This document shows positions 34,340 through 42,866 of a stretch of DNA of 64,000 nucleotides, in pieces. Every line of letters begins with the position of its first letter. The stretch's first letter is position 1. The translations under genes were made by a program, and so were the position numbers. The stretch comes from an uncultured Marvinbryantia sp. (lineage in GTDB: Bacteria > Bacillota > Clostridia > Lachnospirales > Lachnospiraceae): assembly GCF_905201705.1 (NCBI RefSeq), contig NZ_CAJKOX010000012.1, forward strand, positions 31,510 to 95,509, in the 5' to 3' direction. The notes below the pieces were generated by a model that was not told the DNA's origin, searched no databases, and saw nothing but the letters and a program-made list of their open reading frames with translations.

Positions 34340-35224
34340 CTACTCCTTCACGCCGCCCAGGGTGATGCCTGTGACAAAATATTTCTGTAAAAACGGATAA
34401 ATGCAAAGCACCGGAACCATCGATATAAATATCTTCGCTGCGTTCATCGTGGTGTTTGACATCATCGACGCCTGCTTGATCTGCTCCGCCGTCATGGTCG
34501 TCGTATCCACCTGAAAAATCAACTGCTTAATGTAGGTCTGCAGCGGATAATATTTTTCGCCTGTGGAAAGCACGAGTCCCTGGAAGAAATCGTTCCAGTG
34601 CGTCACGATCGTAAATAATGCGATAGTTGCCAGCACGGGCTTCGAAAGCGGCACGACAATATGCGTCAGAATGTACCACGCCCCGGCCCCGTCCACCATC
34701 GCCGCCTCCTCCAATTCCTTCGGGATATCCTGGAAGAAATTCACCATAAGGATCAGGTTAAACACCGGGATGCCGCCGCAGACTGCCAGCCCGAAAACGC
34801 TGTTTGTCAGTCCGTATGCTTTCATCACAATATACCACGGGATCGTACCTCCCGAAAACAGCATACAGAATACAAAAATCCATAAAATCATATTGCGCGG
34901 CGCAAATTCATGTTTGCTCTTTGCCAGCGGATACGCTGCCATCGTAAGAACCGGCAGAGTGATGAGAAGCGCGAGCGCCACACGCTTTACCGCTGTGAGG
35001 AAGGATACAAAAAACGCCTTCTCCCCCATGATCTCCTTGTAGGCATTCAAAGTGAAATCCACCGGCCAGAACGCCACAAGCCCCGCTTCCGCCGCCTCCT
35101 TCGAGCTGAAAGACACTGCCAGATTATACAGAAGCGGCAGCAGACAGCTCAGCGCAAGAAGCACCAGGATAACGACAAACGTTCCCTGTAAGATATAATA
35201 TCCGGCTGTTTTTTTCTCTACCAT
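34340..35224 (-). CDS. Sugar ABC permease, LplC/YtcP-type
   Basis: 294 aa, six membrane segments. LplC/YtcP-type traits are the N-terminal YNLAVSFSSKEAAEAGLVAFWPVDFTLNAY-like region (short motif FWPVDFTLNAY, about 48-58), the EAA loop EEAAMVDGAGAWYILTHIVVP and the end ITLGGVKE. Such permeases pair with LplB-type subunits and large binding proteins for complex oligosaccharides (aldotetraouronate, rhamnogalacturonan and similar). Confidence 0.9.
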   Translation of the reverse strand: MVEKKTAGYYILQGTFVVILVLLALSCLLPLLYNLAVSFSSKEAAEAGLVAFWPVDFTLNAYKEIMGEKAFFVSFLTAVKRVALALLITLPVLTMAAYPLAKSKHEFAPRNMILWIFVFCMLFSGGTIPWYIVMKAYGLTNSVFGLAVCGGIPVFNLILMVNFFQDIPKELEEAAMVDGAGAWYILTHIVVPLSKPVLATIALFTIVTHWNDFFQGLVLSTGEKYYPLQTYIKQLIFQVDTTTMTAEQIKQASMMSNTTMNAAKIFISMVPVLCIYPFLQKYFVTGITLGGVKE

Positions 35225-35236
35225 TCGTAAGCCCTC

Positions 35237-36145
35237 CTAAAAAATCCGATAATTTGCCTTCTTGTATGCAATCGCATAAGACAGGGAGATCAGTAAAAAT
35301 CCTACGACAGACTTCAGAAGCCCGACCGCAGTCGCCAGCGAAAACTGCAGATCGTTCAGGCCAACACGATATACCCAGGTATCGATAATATCACCGGTGG
35401 AATAAACCGCCTGATTGTAGATGTTATAAATCTGATCGAAGCCCGCGTTTAAGATATTGCCAAGCGCAAGGATCGTCATCAGAACGATGATCGGTTTCAG
35501 TCCCGGAAGCGTGATGTGCCACATGCGCTGCCAGCGGCTCGCTCCGTCGATTGCCGCCGCCTCGTAAAGCGCCGGGCTGATTCCCGTCAGCGCCGCCAGA
35601 TAAACCACGGCATTGAAGCCAAATTCCTTCCACACATCCGTTCCGATCGCGAGCTGCCGGAAGATCGAAGCAATCCGGAAGAACGCCACCCGCTCCATAC
35701 CAAGAGCGGAAAGGACAGAGTTGATCGGTCCGTATAACCCAAACACATCCAGAAGTATTCCACCCATGATAACCCAGGAGATAAAATGCGGGAGGTACAC
35801 AATGGTCTGCACGCTTTTCTTAAACGCCGCATTTTTTATTTCGTTGAGCAGCAGTGCAAATACCACAGGCACAAACACGTTCAGCAGCAGCTTGCCCACC
35901 GCGATCACCACCGTATTTGTAAAAATCTGGGACACATCTTTCATCTGGAACATATATTCAAAATTTTCCAGCCCGATAAATTCAGAGCGAAAGATGCCAA
36001 GCCCCGGATTGTAATCCTGGAACGCCATCACGATACCAAACATTGGGACAATATTTATCATGATCATCCAGACCAGAGCCGGGAGCAGCATCAGCCAGTA
36101 TGCCCCTGTCCTGGAATGGAAGATATTATTTTTCTTTCTATTCAT
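35237..36145 (-). CDS. Sugar ABC permease, LplB-type
   Basis: 302 aa. The start YWLMLLPALVWMIMINIVPMFGIVMAFQDYNPG and LLNEIKNAAFKKSVQTIVYLPHFISW are highly typical of LplB (short forms: AFQDYNPG about 45-52; YLPHFISW about 128-135). EAA loop YEAAAIDGASRWQRMWHITL (about 200-220). It lies 12 bp before the LplC-type gene. Confidence 0.92.
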   Translation of the reverse strand: MNRKKNNIFHSRTGAYWLMLLPALVWMIMINIVPMFGIVMAFQDYNPGLGIFRSEFIGLENFEYMFQMKDVSQIFTNTVVIAVGKLLLNVFVPVVFALLLNEIKNAAFKKSVQTIVYLPHFISWVIMGGILLDVFGLYGPINSVLSALGMERVAFFRIASIFRQLAIGTDVWKEFGFNAVVYLAALTGISPALYEAAAIDGASRWQRMWHITLPGLKPIIVLMTILALGNILNAGFDQIYNIYNQAVYSTGDIIDTWVYRVGLNDLQFSLATAVGLLKSVVGFLLISLSYAIAYKKANYRIF

Positions 36146-36161
36146 GTCTGTCTCCTTTTTT

Positions 36162-36197
36162 GAAAAAGAGAGGGCATCTGAAATTTCTCAGATGCCC
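36162..36197 (-). terminator. Terminator-like attenuator between binding-protein and permease genes
   Basis: Minus strand: GGGCATCTGA (36188-36197 complement) pairs perfectly with TCAGATGCCC (36172-36181 complement), 6-base loop, followed by TCTCTTTTTC. It has the form of an intrinsic terminator placed within the operon, so partial read-through would give more binding protein than permease. Confidence 0.75.
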
Positions 36198-36222
36198 CGG
36201 GCACCCATTCACAGCGCCGCTC

Positions 36223-37905
36223 TTACTGATTTGCAAGTTCCTGCACTTCCGCCGTAATATCCGCTCCGCCTTCGGCGTTCCACTCTTCCACAAAGGTGTC
36301 GAATGCCTCCAGAGGTTCCTCGCCGATGATGATTTTCAGGAAGGTTTCGTCCTCTTTCTTCTTGAGGTTCGTCCATCTGCGCTCCATCGTATCGGTCTGT
36401 GTGTAGGTCACACTGTAAACCTTGTTTACAATGCCCGCTTCCTCTGCGTCCTCCACCGCGGACATGCCCATCAGCAGGGAATACAGTCTTCCGAAGCTTC
36501 CGGAGGTGGACATGATTTCGGTATTCCATTTTTCAATACTCAGATCATCGTAGGGCGCCTCCAGGCACTCCTCCAGACTGTTTAAATCGCTTTCAAGCAG
36601 CTTGTAGTTCAGCGGATCGTACTCCGGAATTTCCTCGCCGTTCATTTTTGCCCGCAGCGCTTCTACGCTGAAGCTGCATTCGTCGCTCGGAGCAACAACA
36701 ACGCGTCCCGGATAATAGCTCATATCCAGACTTGTCTCCTCCTGGAAGAGGCCCTCGCTTCTTCGAAGCAGGTTGTTCAGCATAATCGCTGCCTCCGGAT
36801 GCTCATAGCCCTTGCGCACCACACAGTAACTGTTGCCAACGCCGCCAAGCTTCGGATACCAGTTTTCATCCTCCGCGACCGGAGCTGCATATGCCTTCCA
36901 TTCCGCCTCCGGATTGTTGGCGATGCAGTCCTTTACGTTGTAGCCGTGCCACCACGGGGAGAACAGGATACCTGCTTTTCCGCTCTTCCACGCCTCATCC
37001 GCGTCTTTTCTCACGCCAAGCTCCTGGTCGAGTACGCCGTCTGCGTAGAGCTTCTGCAGCTCGGCAAGCGCCTCCTTCGTCTCCTGCGTCGTGGAGCCGT
37101 AAACAACATTTCCTTCCTCATCCTGCACCCAGAAGCCCGGATAGCTCTGGTATGCCTGGAAGATTCCGTCCAGGCAGTTCAAATTGTTAATCGAAAGAAA
37201 CGTGTTGTACAGCGCACCGTTGATCGTCGGTCCCAGGATTCCGATGGTATTTTCTCCGCCCATGTTATTATCTACAAATGCCTTTGCCACCTGCTCCAGC
37301 TCTTCTATAGTCTGAGGCGCTTCCAGTCCCAGCTCGTCCAGCCAGTCCTGCCGGATCCACATCAGATTGTAGCCGTCACCTTCCACCTGCACATTTGGAA
37401 TCGCATAGATTTTTCCATCATAAGTGATGTTTTCCATCGCTTTTCCGTCAGTCGTGTCAATGTTCTGTTTGATGATGTCATATGTATAGGTGTCAAAGTA
37501 CGGCGTCAGATCTGCCAGCATATCCGATTTGAGCAGCTTGCGGAATTGCTGTTCATTTACTACGAACACATCCGGCAGGTCGTTTGCCGCGATCGCCAGA
37601 TTCAGCTTCTCATTGTAATCTGCGGAAGCTGCCGACCACTTCACCGCGATATCAATATTCAGATTTTCCTTGATGTATCTGGTAAAGTAGTTGTCTGTCG
37701 CGCTGTCGCCTTCCGGGAGCGGAAGCGTCGGATTGATCGACTGAACGATTTCCACCGTAACCGGCTCCTCGTATTTTCCGAAGGGACTGGGATTTCCGCT
37801 CTCGTCCACCGGCATATTTTCGCTCGCGCCCACCGAAACCGCTCCGCCAAGAGCCATCGCACATGCTAATCCGGCAATTAAAATTGTTTGCTTTCTTTTC
37901 TTCAT
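36223..37905 (-). CDS. Large extracellular solute-binding protein (LplA/LipO-type)
   Basis: 560 aa, the large size class that accompanies LplB/LplC permeases. The signal region is KKRKQTILIAGLACAMALGGAVSVGA-SE. A Cys at about 15 is inside the hydrophobic core in GLAC and is not in lipobox context, so a secreted product is predicted. The mature region has VEIVQSINPTLPLPEGDSA and LPDVFVVNEQQFRKLL (ligand-domain start), later VGNSYCVVRKGYEHPEAA. GGAGG precedes the ATG. Probably regulated by the divergent YesM/YesN-type pair at 38137-41284. Confidence 0.88.
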   Translation of the reverse strand: MKKRKQTILIAGLACAMALGGAVSVGASENMPVDESGNPSPFGKYEEPVTVEIVQSINPTLPLPEGDSATDNYFTRYIKENLNIDIAVKWSAASADYNEKLNLAIAANDLPDVFVVNEQQFRKLLKSDMLADLTPYFDTYTYDIIKQNIDTTDGKAMENITYDGKIYAIPNVQVEGDGYNLMWIRQDWLDELGLEAPQTIEELEQVAKAFVDNNMGGENTIGILGPTINGALYNTFLSINNLNCLDGIFQAYQSYPGFWVQDEEGNVVYGSTTQETKEALAELQKLYADGVLDQELGVRKDADEAWKSGKAGILFSPWWHGYNVKDCIANNPEAEWKAYAAPVAEDENWYPKLGGVGNSYCVVRKGYEHPEAAIMLNNLLRRSEGLFQEETSLDMSYYPGRVVVAPSDECSFSVEALRAKMNGEEIPEYDPLNYKLLESDLNSLEECLEAPYDDLSIEKWNTEIMSTSGSFGRLYSLLMGMSAVEDAEEAGIVNKVYSVTYTQTDTMERRWTNLKKKEDETFLKIIIGEEPLEAFDTFVEEWNAEGGADITAEVQELANQ

Positions 37906-37935
37906 TTTCGCACCTCCATGTTTTTTGATGAATCC

Positions 37936-37966
37936 AGTATATCTTTTCTGTGCGCTTTTTTGAACC
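37936..37966 (-). promoter_or_regulatory. Probable activator-dependent promoter of the LplA-type operon
   Basis: Minus strand TATACT (37936-37941) lies 17 bases from a poor -35 (TTCAAA, 37959-37964), which fits a promoter that needs the AraC-type response regulator encoded divergently. Confidence 0.45.
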
Positions 37967-38073
37967 GACAGACTTCACCGAAAGGGGTACTTTGTTCAAA
38001 ACTGCTGTGTCCGCATTTCATTATTGTCCTCCTGTCCGGCAAAATACTCCACCCCTTCTGTGCGGCATCTATG

Positions 38074-38103
38074 TTGACAAATGATTTGTACAAATTTTAT
38101 AAT
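38074..38103 (+). promoter_or_regulatory. Promoter of the first YesMN-type pair
   Basis: TTGACA (38074-38079) and TATAAT (38098-38103) with an 18-base spacer, 33 bp before the kinase ATG. Confidence 0.75.
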
Positions 38104-38136
38104 AAGAACAGGAATTTTAAAAAGGAAGGCAGAAAA

Positions 38137-39912
38137 ATGACCAATTTGCGGAGCGTTTCTTTAAAAGCGAGAATTTTTATTTCTTTTTTCGGTATCCTGC
38201 TGCTCATGCTGTTTACCTATATTTTTATCGGCGGCCGCTTCATCACCCGCTTTACGGAAAAACAGCTCGCCGACGATTACAACAGCCTGCTCTCCGAAAC
38301 CTGCGATACCATGCAGGATCTTCTGTGGAATCTGACGCTGACCTCCGGGCAGATTCTCGACAACGAAGCGATACAGGACACGCTGCTTCTCTATTATTCA
38401 GTTTCCTCGCCGTATGACCATCAGGAGCAGTATTCTGCCCTTATGAACGATATCACGATGCTTACGCTCTCCAACACCGATGTTTCTCTGCTCTCTTTAT
38501 ATGATAACACAGAATCGGAATATATCTACAGCAGTTATCCCGTGAGCGGAAATCAAACTGATCAGCTTCCCGTGCTCTATCAGAATTCTGCCTTTTCGTT
38601 CTACGGTCCCTGCTCCAGCCAGAGCAACTACAACGGCAATCCGGTGCTGATCCTCAACCGGACCGAGACGCTGCCAAACGGAAGGAGCGTTACGCTGTCT
38701 ATTGAGACAGGCTTTTATTCCATGCTCGATCCGATTGAGCTTGCCGGGCGAAAATCCGCCTATCTTGCGGTAACAAACACGGACGGCGAGCTGATTTATA
38801 CAAATTTCCCCGAGGACAGCAGCGAGGAAATCCCCGCTCTGCTGTCCGTCGGCAAAACAAAGAACTTCCGCAGTCTTTCCAGGGATATGCCGCAGGGCTG
38901 GCAGGTGCATCTGATCATTCCGAACCAGATTTACGCGCTTGACTACTACCATTCTCTCCGGGAAGCCCTGCTCTGCACGATCATCATTGCGGTTCTGGTG
39001 GGGCTGCTCGCCGTCTATTTCTGGCGGAGCATCTATACGCCGCTGCAGCTTTTCGATCGTCAGCTTGAGCTTCTGCTCTCCGACGAGGAGGTTTCCCGGG
39101 AATGGCATTCCTCCATCCCGGAATATGAGCATCTTCTGCAGAAAATAGCTTCTCTGCAAAAGCAGATCCAGCAGATGATCCAAAAGATTATCGCGCAGGA
39201 AAAAACAACCGCCCAGGTTCAGCTCGAAAAGCTGCGCGCACAAATCAATCCGCACTTTCTGCTAAACACGCTGAATACGATGCACTGGCTGGCGCTGATG
39301 AACGGACAGCATGAAATAGATGACCTTACGCAGTCGCTCGCCCATCTTCTGAGCTACAATCTTGACAAGGACAGCGTTTCCGCCACTCTGGAAAAGGAGC
39401 TTGGCGCCCTGCAGGAATATATCCGGCTCCAGAAGGTGCGCTACGATTTTCACTTTGAAATAATCCGCCCGTCTGCTGCAGAGGAGCTGAATTACCCCTG
39501 CCCCAAATTCCTGCTGCAGCCGCTGGTAGAAAACGCGCTGAGCCACGGCTACCGTCCCGGCATGGAAATCCTCGTGGAAGTCCAAATTGACGAGCGCATC
39601 CGTCTTACCGTCTCCGACACCGGCTCCGGCATCGCTCCCGACCGGCTGGAAGCAGTCCATCGCCTGTGTGAAGCCGTTTTAAATACCGGTCCGGTCTCTC
39701 CCGGTGCAGGTTTTTCTGCGGCTTCAGCATCTCCCGACATCCCGCAGTCCGGCATCGGTCTGTCTTACGTGGTCAACAGTCTGCACAGCTTTTTCCCGGA
39801 CAACTGCTCTTTCTCTGTCAGCAGCGAAAGCGGCGCCGGAACAACGATATCAATAGAATTTCCAAAAATGAAAGGCGGCGGTTATCATGCTGAAAATACT
39901 GATCGTAGATGA
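38137..39912 (+). CDS. YesM-type sensor histidine kinase
   Basis: 591 aa from ATG 38137 (MTNLRSVSLKARIFISFFG) with AAGGAAGG upstream; an in-frame extension to 37888 covers the promoter and is rejected. It has a membrane helix at 12-35, an extracellular sensor of ~235 residues, and a second helix at about 271-292. The His_kinase H-box EKLRAQINPHFLLNTLN is at about 362-379 (short: QINPHFLLNTLN). ATPase motifs PLVENALSHGY and SDTGSGIAPDRL follow. The last 26 bp overlap the response-regulator gene. Likely senses an extracellular oligosaccharide for the LplABC/GH42 operon. Confidence 0.9.
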   Translation: MTNLRSVSLKARIFISFFGILLLMLFTYIFIGGRFITRFTEKQLADDYNSLLSETCDTMQDLLWNLTLTSGQILDNEAIQDTLLLYYSVSSPYDHQEQYSALMNDITMLTLSNTDVSLLSLYDNTESEYIYSSYPVSGNQTDQLPVLYQNSAFSFYGPCSSQSNYNGNPVLILNRTETLPNGRSVTLSIETGFYSMLDPIELAGRKSAYLAVTNTDGELIYTNFPEDSSEEIPALLSVGKTKNFRSLSRDMPQGWQVHLIIPNQIYALDYYHSLREALLCTIIIAVLVGLLAVYFWRSIYTPLQLFDRQLELLLSDEEVSREWHSSIPEYEHLLQKIASLQKQIQQMIQKIIAQEKTTAQVQLEKLRAQINPHFLLNTLNTMHWLALMNGQHEIDDLTQSLAHLLSYNLDKDSVSATLEKELGALQEYIRLQKVRYDFHFEIIRPSAAEELNYPCPKFLLQPLVENALSHGYRPGMEILVEVQIDERIRLTVSDTGSGIAPDRLEAVHRLCEAVLNTGPVSPGAGFSAASASPDIPQSGIGLSYVVNSLHSFFPDNCSFSVSSESGAGTTISIEFPKMKGGGYHAENTDRR

Positions 39913-41284
39913 CGATATTTTAACGCGAAAGGGTATCCAGATACTGATGCCCTGGGAAAAGCATCATATGAAAATTGTCGGCGAGGCATCCAACGGAAAA
40001 GAGGCGCTTGATTTTCTTGCGAAAAATCCTGTCGACCTTGTGCTTGTGGATCTCGATATGCCAATCATGGATGGCATGACCTTTATCCAGACAGCGTCCG
40101 CACGCTATCCGGCGCTTAGCTATGTTGTGCTGACGGTTCACACGGAATTTGAGTACATCCAGAGCGTACTGCGCGTCGGCGCGATTGACTATATCGCAAA
40201 AACGCATTTTGACAGGGAAAATTTCGACCAGATTCTTGACCGTATCTATGCCGCCGTCATGAAAAAGAAAAGCAATGTATCCGGTCCGGCAGGCGTCGAC
40301 TGGAGGAACAGCAAAATTCTCTATCCGTCAATTTATGCGCTTCTGACTGTGGAGCCGGACGGGGAGGAGCATATTTTTCAATTTCAGGAGCTGAATCAGC
40401 TTGCCGACAGCAAAAATATTTTTGAGCTTTTTGCAGGTGTCTGGGTATTTACAAGCGATACAAAAGAATTTTCCTTCCCGGAGCATTTTCCGAACACGAT
40501 GCTGCTGCGCATCTCGGACGTGTCGGAAATGACGTACGCACAGCTCGGCAAGCTTCTGCGCCACTATCAGAAGGAGCAGTTTTTCTACGATTACCAGCCG
40601 CTGAAAACCGTCAACGACAAACACGCCTATGAGCTTTTTGAGGACGAAACGATTCAGAGCGCGGAGTCGGTAGAGCAGCTCAAAAAAGAGTGGCTTTCTC
40701 TGAACTGGATTCACGAAAACGACCTTTTTCACCAGATCACCTTTGATCTGAAAACGCAGAAGCTAAGGCCCTCCGCCCTCTATCACCTTCTGCTGGCGCT
40801 GGAGGCGGTCTGGAATTCCTCCTACAGCGAGCTGACCGGAGAAAAAATAGCGGTCCCCGCTGTATTTCACAACTGGCAAGAGGTGGAGGACTGGCTGATC
40901 CTGCTCTATGAGAAAACAAATTATTTTCGTTTTTCATCCAAATACTCCGACGCGGTCGTCCGGAGCATTCTGAATGTGAAGAATTATATCGACACGCACT
41001 ACACGGAGCAGATTGATACGACGGAGATCGCCCGGAACGCCCAGATGAGCTACGGCTATTTCAGCCGCTGCTTTCACGATATCGTCGGGGTTTCCTTCAG
41101 CGACTATTGCATCCGTCTGCGCATGGAGTGCGCCAGAAAGCTGCTGACCACCACCGGAAAATCCATCCAGGAGATTTCTTTCCAGACAGGTTACCGGGAC
41201 GAAAAATATTTCAGCCGCCTGTTTAAAAAAATGACCGGAAAAAGCCCTTCAGAATACCGCAGGGAGCCGCATCCGAAAGCATAA
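39887..41284 (+). CDS. YesN/AraC-type response regulator
   Basis: 465 aa. Receiver domain at 1-120: VDDDILTRKG, phospho-Asp in LVLVDLDMPIMDGMTF (about 55), Thr/Ser in VVLTVHTEF, Lys in YIAKTHFD. A middle region (about 145-355) has no recognised domain. C-terminal AraC helix-turn-helix pair at about 362-460 (TTEIARNAQMSYGYFSRCFH and ISFQTGYRDEKYFSRLFKK). It probably activates the divergent LplA-type operon. Confidence 0.92.
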   Translation: MLKILIVDDDILTRKGIQILMPWEKHHMKIVGEASNGKEALDFLAKNPVDLVLVDLDMPIMDGMTFIQTASARYPALSYVVLTVHTEFEYIQSVLRVGAIDYIAKTHFDRENFDQILDRIYAAVMKKKSNVSGPAGVDWRNSKILYPSIYALLTVEPDGEEHIFQFQELNQLADSKNIFELFAGVWVFTSDTKEFSFPEHFPNTMLLRISDVSEMTYAQLGKLLRHYQKEQFFYDYQPLKTVNDKHAYELFEDETIQSAESVEQLKKEWLSLNWIHENDLFHQITFDLKTQKLRPSALYHLLLALEAVWNSSYSELTGEKIAVPAVFHNWQEVEDWLILLYEKTNYFRFSSKYSDAVVRSILNVKNYIDTHYTEQIDTTEIARNAQMSYGYFSRCFHDIVGVSFSDYCIRLRMECARKLLTTTGKSIQEISFQTGYRDEKYFSRLFKKMTGKSPSEYRREPHPKA

Positions 41285-41290
41285 AAAATA

Positions 41291-41339
41291 CTGCCGCACC
41301 AATGATTTATTCCATCATTTCGTGCGGCAGCACTTTTTT
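41291..41339. terminator. Bidirectional terminator between the regulator gene and metF
   Basis: CTGCCGCAC (41291-41299) with GTGCGGCAG (41322-41330), AATGAT/ATCATT inside; TTTTTT at 41334-41339 and an A-run on the other side. Confidence 0.9.
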
Positions 41340-41343
41340 ATAT

Positions 41344-42222
41344 TTAGATTCCAGCCTGTTCAAGAAGCGCCGGTACCTTGGACTCCCAGCCAAGCGCCAT
41401 GATATGTACGCCCTGGCAGTACGGCTTACATTCTTTGATAATGCGGGCAGCGATCTCCACACCGGTGATGCCTGCCTTTGTCTTTTCCTTGTCAGCCTTC
41501 AGCTCTTCGATCATCTCATCCGGAACATGGACGCCGGCAACATTGTTGTTCATGAACTTTGCCATGCCCGCGGATTTCGGGATGATGATGCCAACCTGGA
41601 CCGGTTTGCCGAACTGTTTTGCCTTCTCCATGAATTTGATGAATTTCTCCGGCTCGAATACTGCCTGTGTCTGGAAGTAGTCTGCGCCTGCTGCTACCTT
41701 GCGCTCCATCTTTGCAAGCTGTGCGTCCACAGAATCGCTGCACGGAGAAACAACTGCGCCCTTCGCAAACTTCGGCGGCTCGCCAATCAACTCGTTTCCG
41801 CCGAGATCAACGCCAGATTCCAGCTTCGTCACGGTATGAAGAAGAGAAACGGAATCGAGGTCGAATACCGGCTTTGCCTGCGGATGGTCGCCCATCTTTG
41901 TGTGGTCGCCCGTCAGACAGAGAATGTTTTCGATGCCGAGCATCGCCGCACTCAGCAGGTCGGACTGCAGCGCGATACGGTTTCTGTCGCGGCAGGTAAG
42001 CTGATAGATCGGCGTCAGCCCCTCGTCCTTGAGAGCTTTACATACCGCAAGGGAACCGAGACGCATAACGGAGGACTGGTTGTCGGTTACGTTGACAGCC
42101 GTAATGCCGCTCAGATACGTTTTCGCTTCTTCCAGTGTATGTTCAATATGAATTCCTTTAGGCGGTCCTACTTCCGCAGAAACCACAAATTCACCACGTT
42201 CAAATAATTCCGTAATTTTCAT
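41344..42222 (-). CDS. metF: Methylenetetrahydrofolate reductase, acetogen MetVF type
   Basis: 292-aa flavoprotein of the MetF family: methylene-THF to methyl-THF, the last reductive step of the methyl branch of the Wood-Ljungdahl pathway. Landmarks: FVVSAEVGPPKG (about 12-23, folate and flavin site Glu), VNVTDNQSSVMR (about 43-54), YQLTCRDRNRIALQSDLL (about 72-89), LCLTGDHTKMGDHP (about 101-114) and DYFQTQAVFEPEKF (about 180). The gene follows metV by 19 bp and the metV-rnfC2 fusion, and no methionine-synthesis genes are near, which indicates the acetogenic enzyme rather than a biosynthetic one. Confidence 0.92.
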   Translation of the reverse strand: MKITELFERGEFVVSAEVGPPKGIHIEHTLEEAKTYLSGITAVNVTDNQSSVMRLGSLAVCKALKDEGLTPIYQLTCRDRNRIALQSDLLSAAMLGIENILCLTGDHTKMGDHPQAKPVFDLDSVSLLHTVTKLESGVDLGGNELIGEPPKFAKGAVVSPCSDSVDAQLAKMERKVAAGADYFQTQAVFEPEKFIKFMEKAKQFGKPVQVGIIIPKSAGMAKFMNNNVAGVHVPDEMIEELKADKEKTKAGITGVEIAARIIKECKPYCQGVHIMALGWESKVPALLEQAGI

Positions 42223-42241
42223 TGTACATTACTCCTACTCA

Positions 42242-42865
42242 TTATAAATTTTTCACTTCGTCATCGGTTGCGAAATTACGTATCTGCGTCGGACATTTCA
42301 GCGCGTCAAGACGTCCGATCTGCGCAAGTCTTCTGTAGATGCGCTCCCAGCCGCACTCCATGTCGCCATCCACCTCGCACATGCCGTTTTTGGAACCGCC
42401 GCACTGACCATTTACAAGGCTCTTGGAACATGCCGTGATCGGGCAGATGCCGCCGGTTAAGTTCAGATAGCACTCGCCGCACTGCTTGCAGTCGTACTCC
42501 AGCGGCGTCACGCCCTGGAAGCCCGGCAGCGGATAGGTATCACATGCCGCGCATACTTTTTTATCCTCAAAATACTCTGCGACCGTCTGCACGCCAACGC
42601 CGCAGGAAAGTACCAGGATCACATCGGCTGCCGCGATCTCATCTTTGTGCTTTTCCAGACGCAGCTTCATGTTGTCCGGATTGCAGATATAATCTGTTGT
42701 GATCGCTCCTGTCAGTTTCCCGTCAGCCTCCAGCTCCTTCTGAAGCTCCAGCGCTTCCTTTTCCGGGAAATGCACTTCCTTGCATCCATGGCAGTTAATG
42801 ATAAAAACCTTGCCCTCTGCCAGCGATGCGATTGTCTCTTTGGATTTTAACTGGGTAATCAACAT
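42242..42865 (-). CDS. metV: MetV, zinc/iron-sulfur partner subunit of MetF
   Basis: 207-aa cysteine-rich protein. Clusters: INCHGCKEV (about 23-31), DYICNPDNM, LSCGVGVQT (about 88), KVCAACDTYPLPGF, YDCKQCGECYLNLTGGICPI (about 132-150) and SLVNGQCGGSKNGMCEVDGD (about 157-176). This pattern is typical of MetV, needed by MetF enzymes that lack their own NADH site. Its ATG starts one base after the stop of the fusion gene. The N-terminal domain of that fusion has the same cysteine plan. Confidence 0.9.
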   Translation of the reverse strand: MLITQLKSKETIASLAEGKVFIINCHGCKEVHFPEKEALELQKELEADGKLTGAITTDYICNPDNMKLRLEKHKDEIAAADVILVLSCGVGVQTVAEYFEDKKVCAACDTYPLPGFQGVTPLEYDCKQCGECYLNLTGGICPITACSKSLVNGQCGGSKNGMCEVDGDMECGWERIYRRLAQIGRLDALKCPTQIRNFATDDEVKNL

Positions 42866-42866
42866 A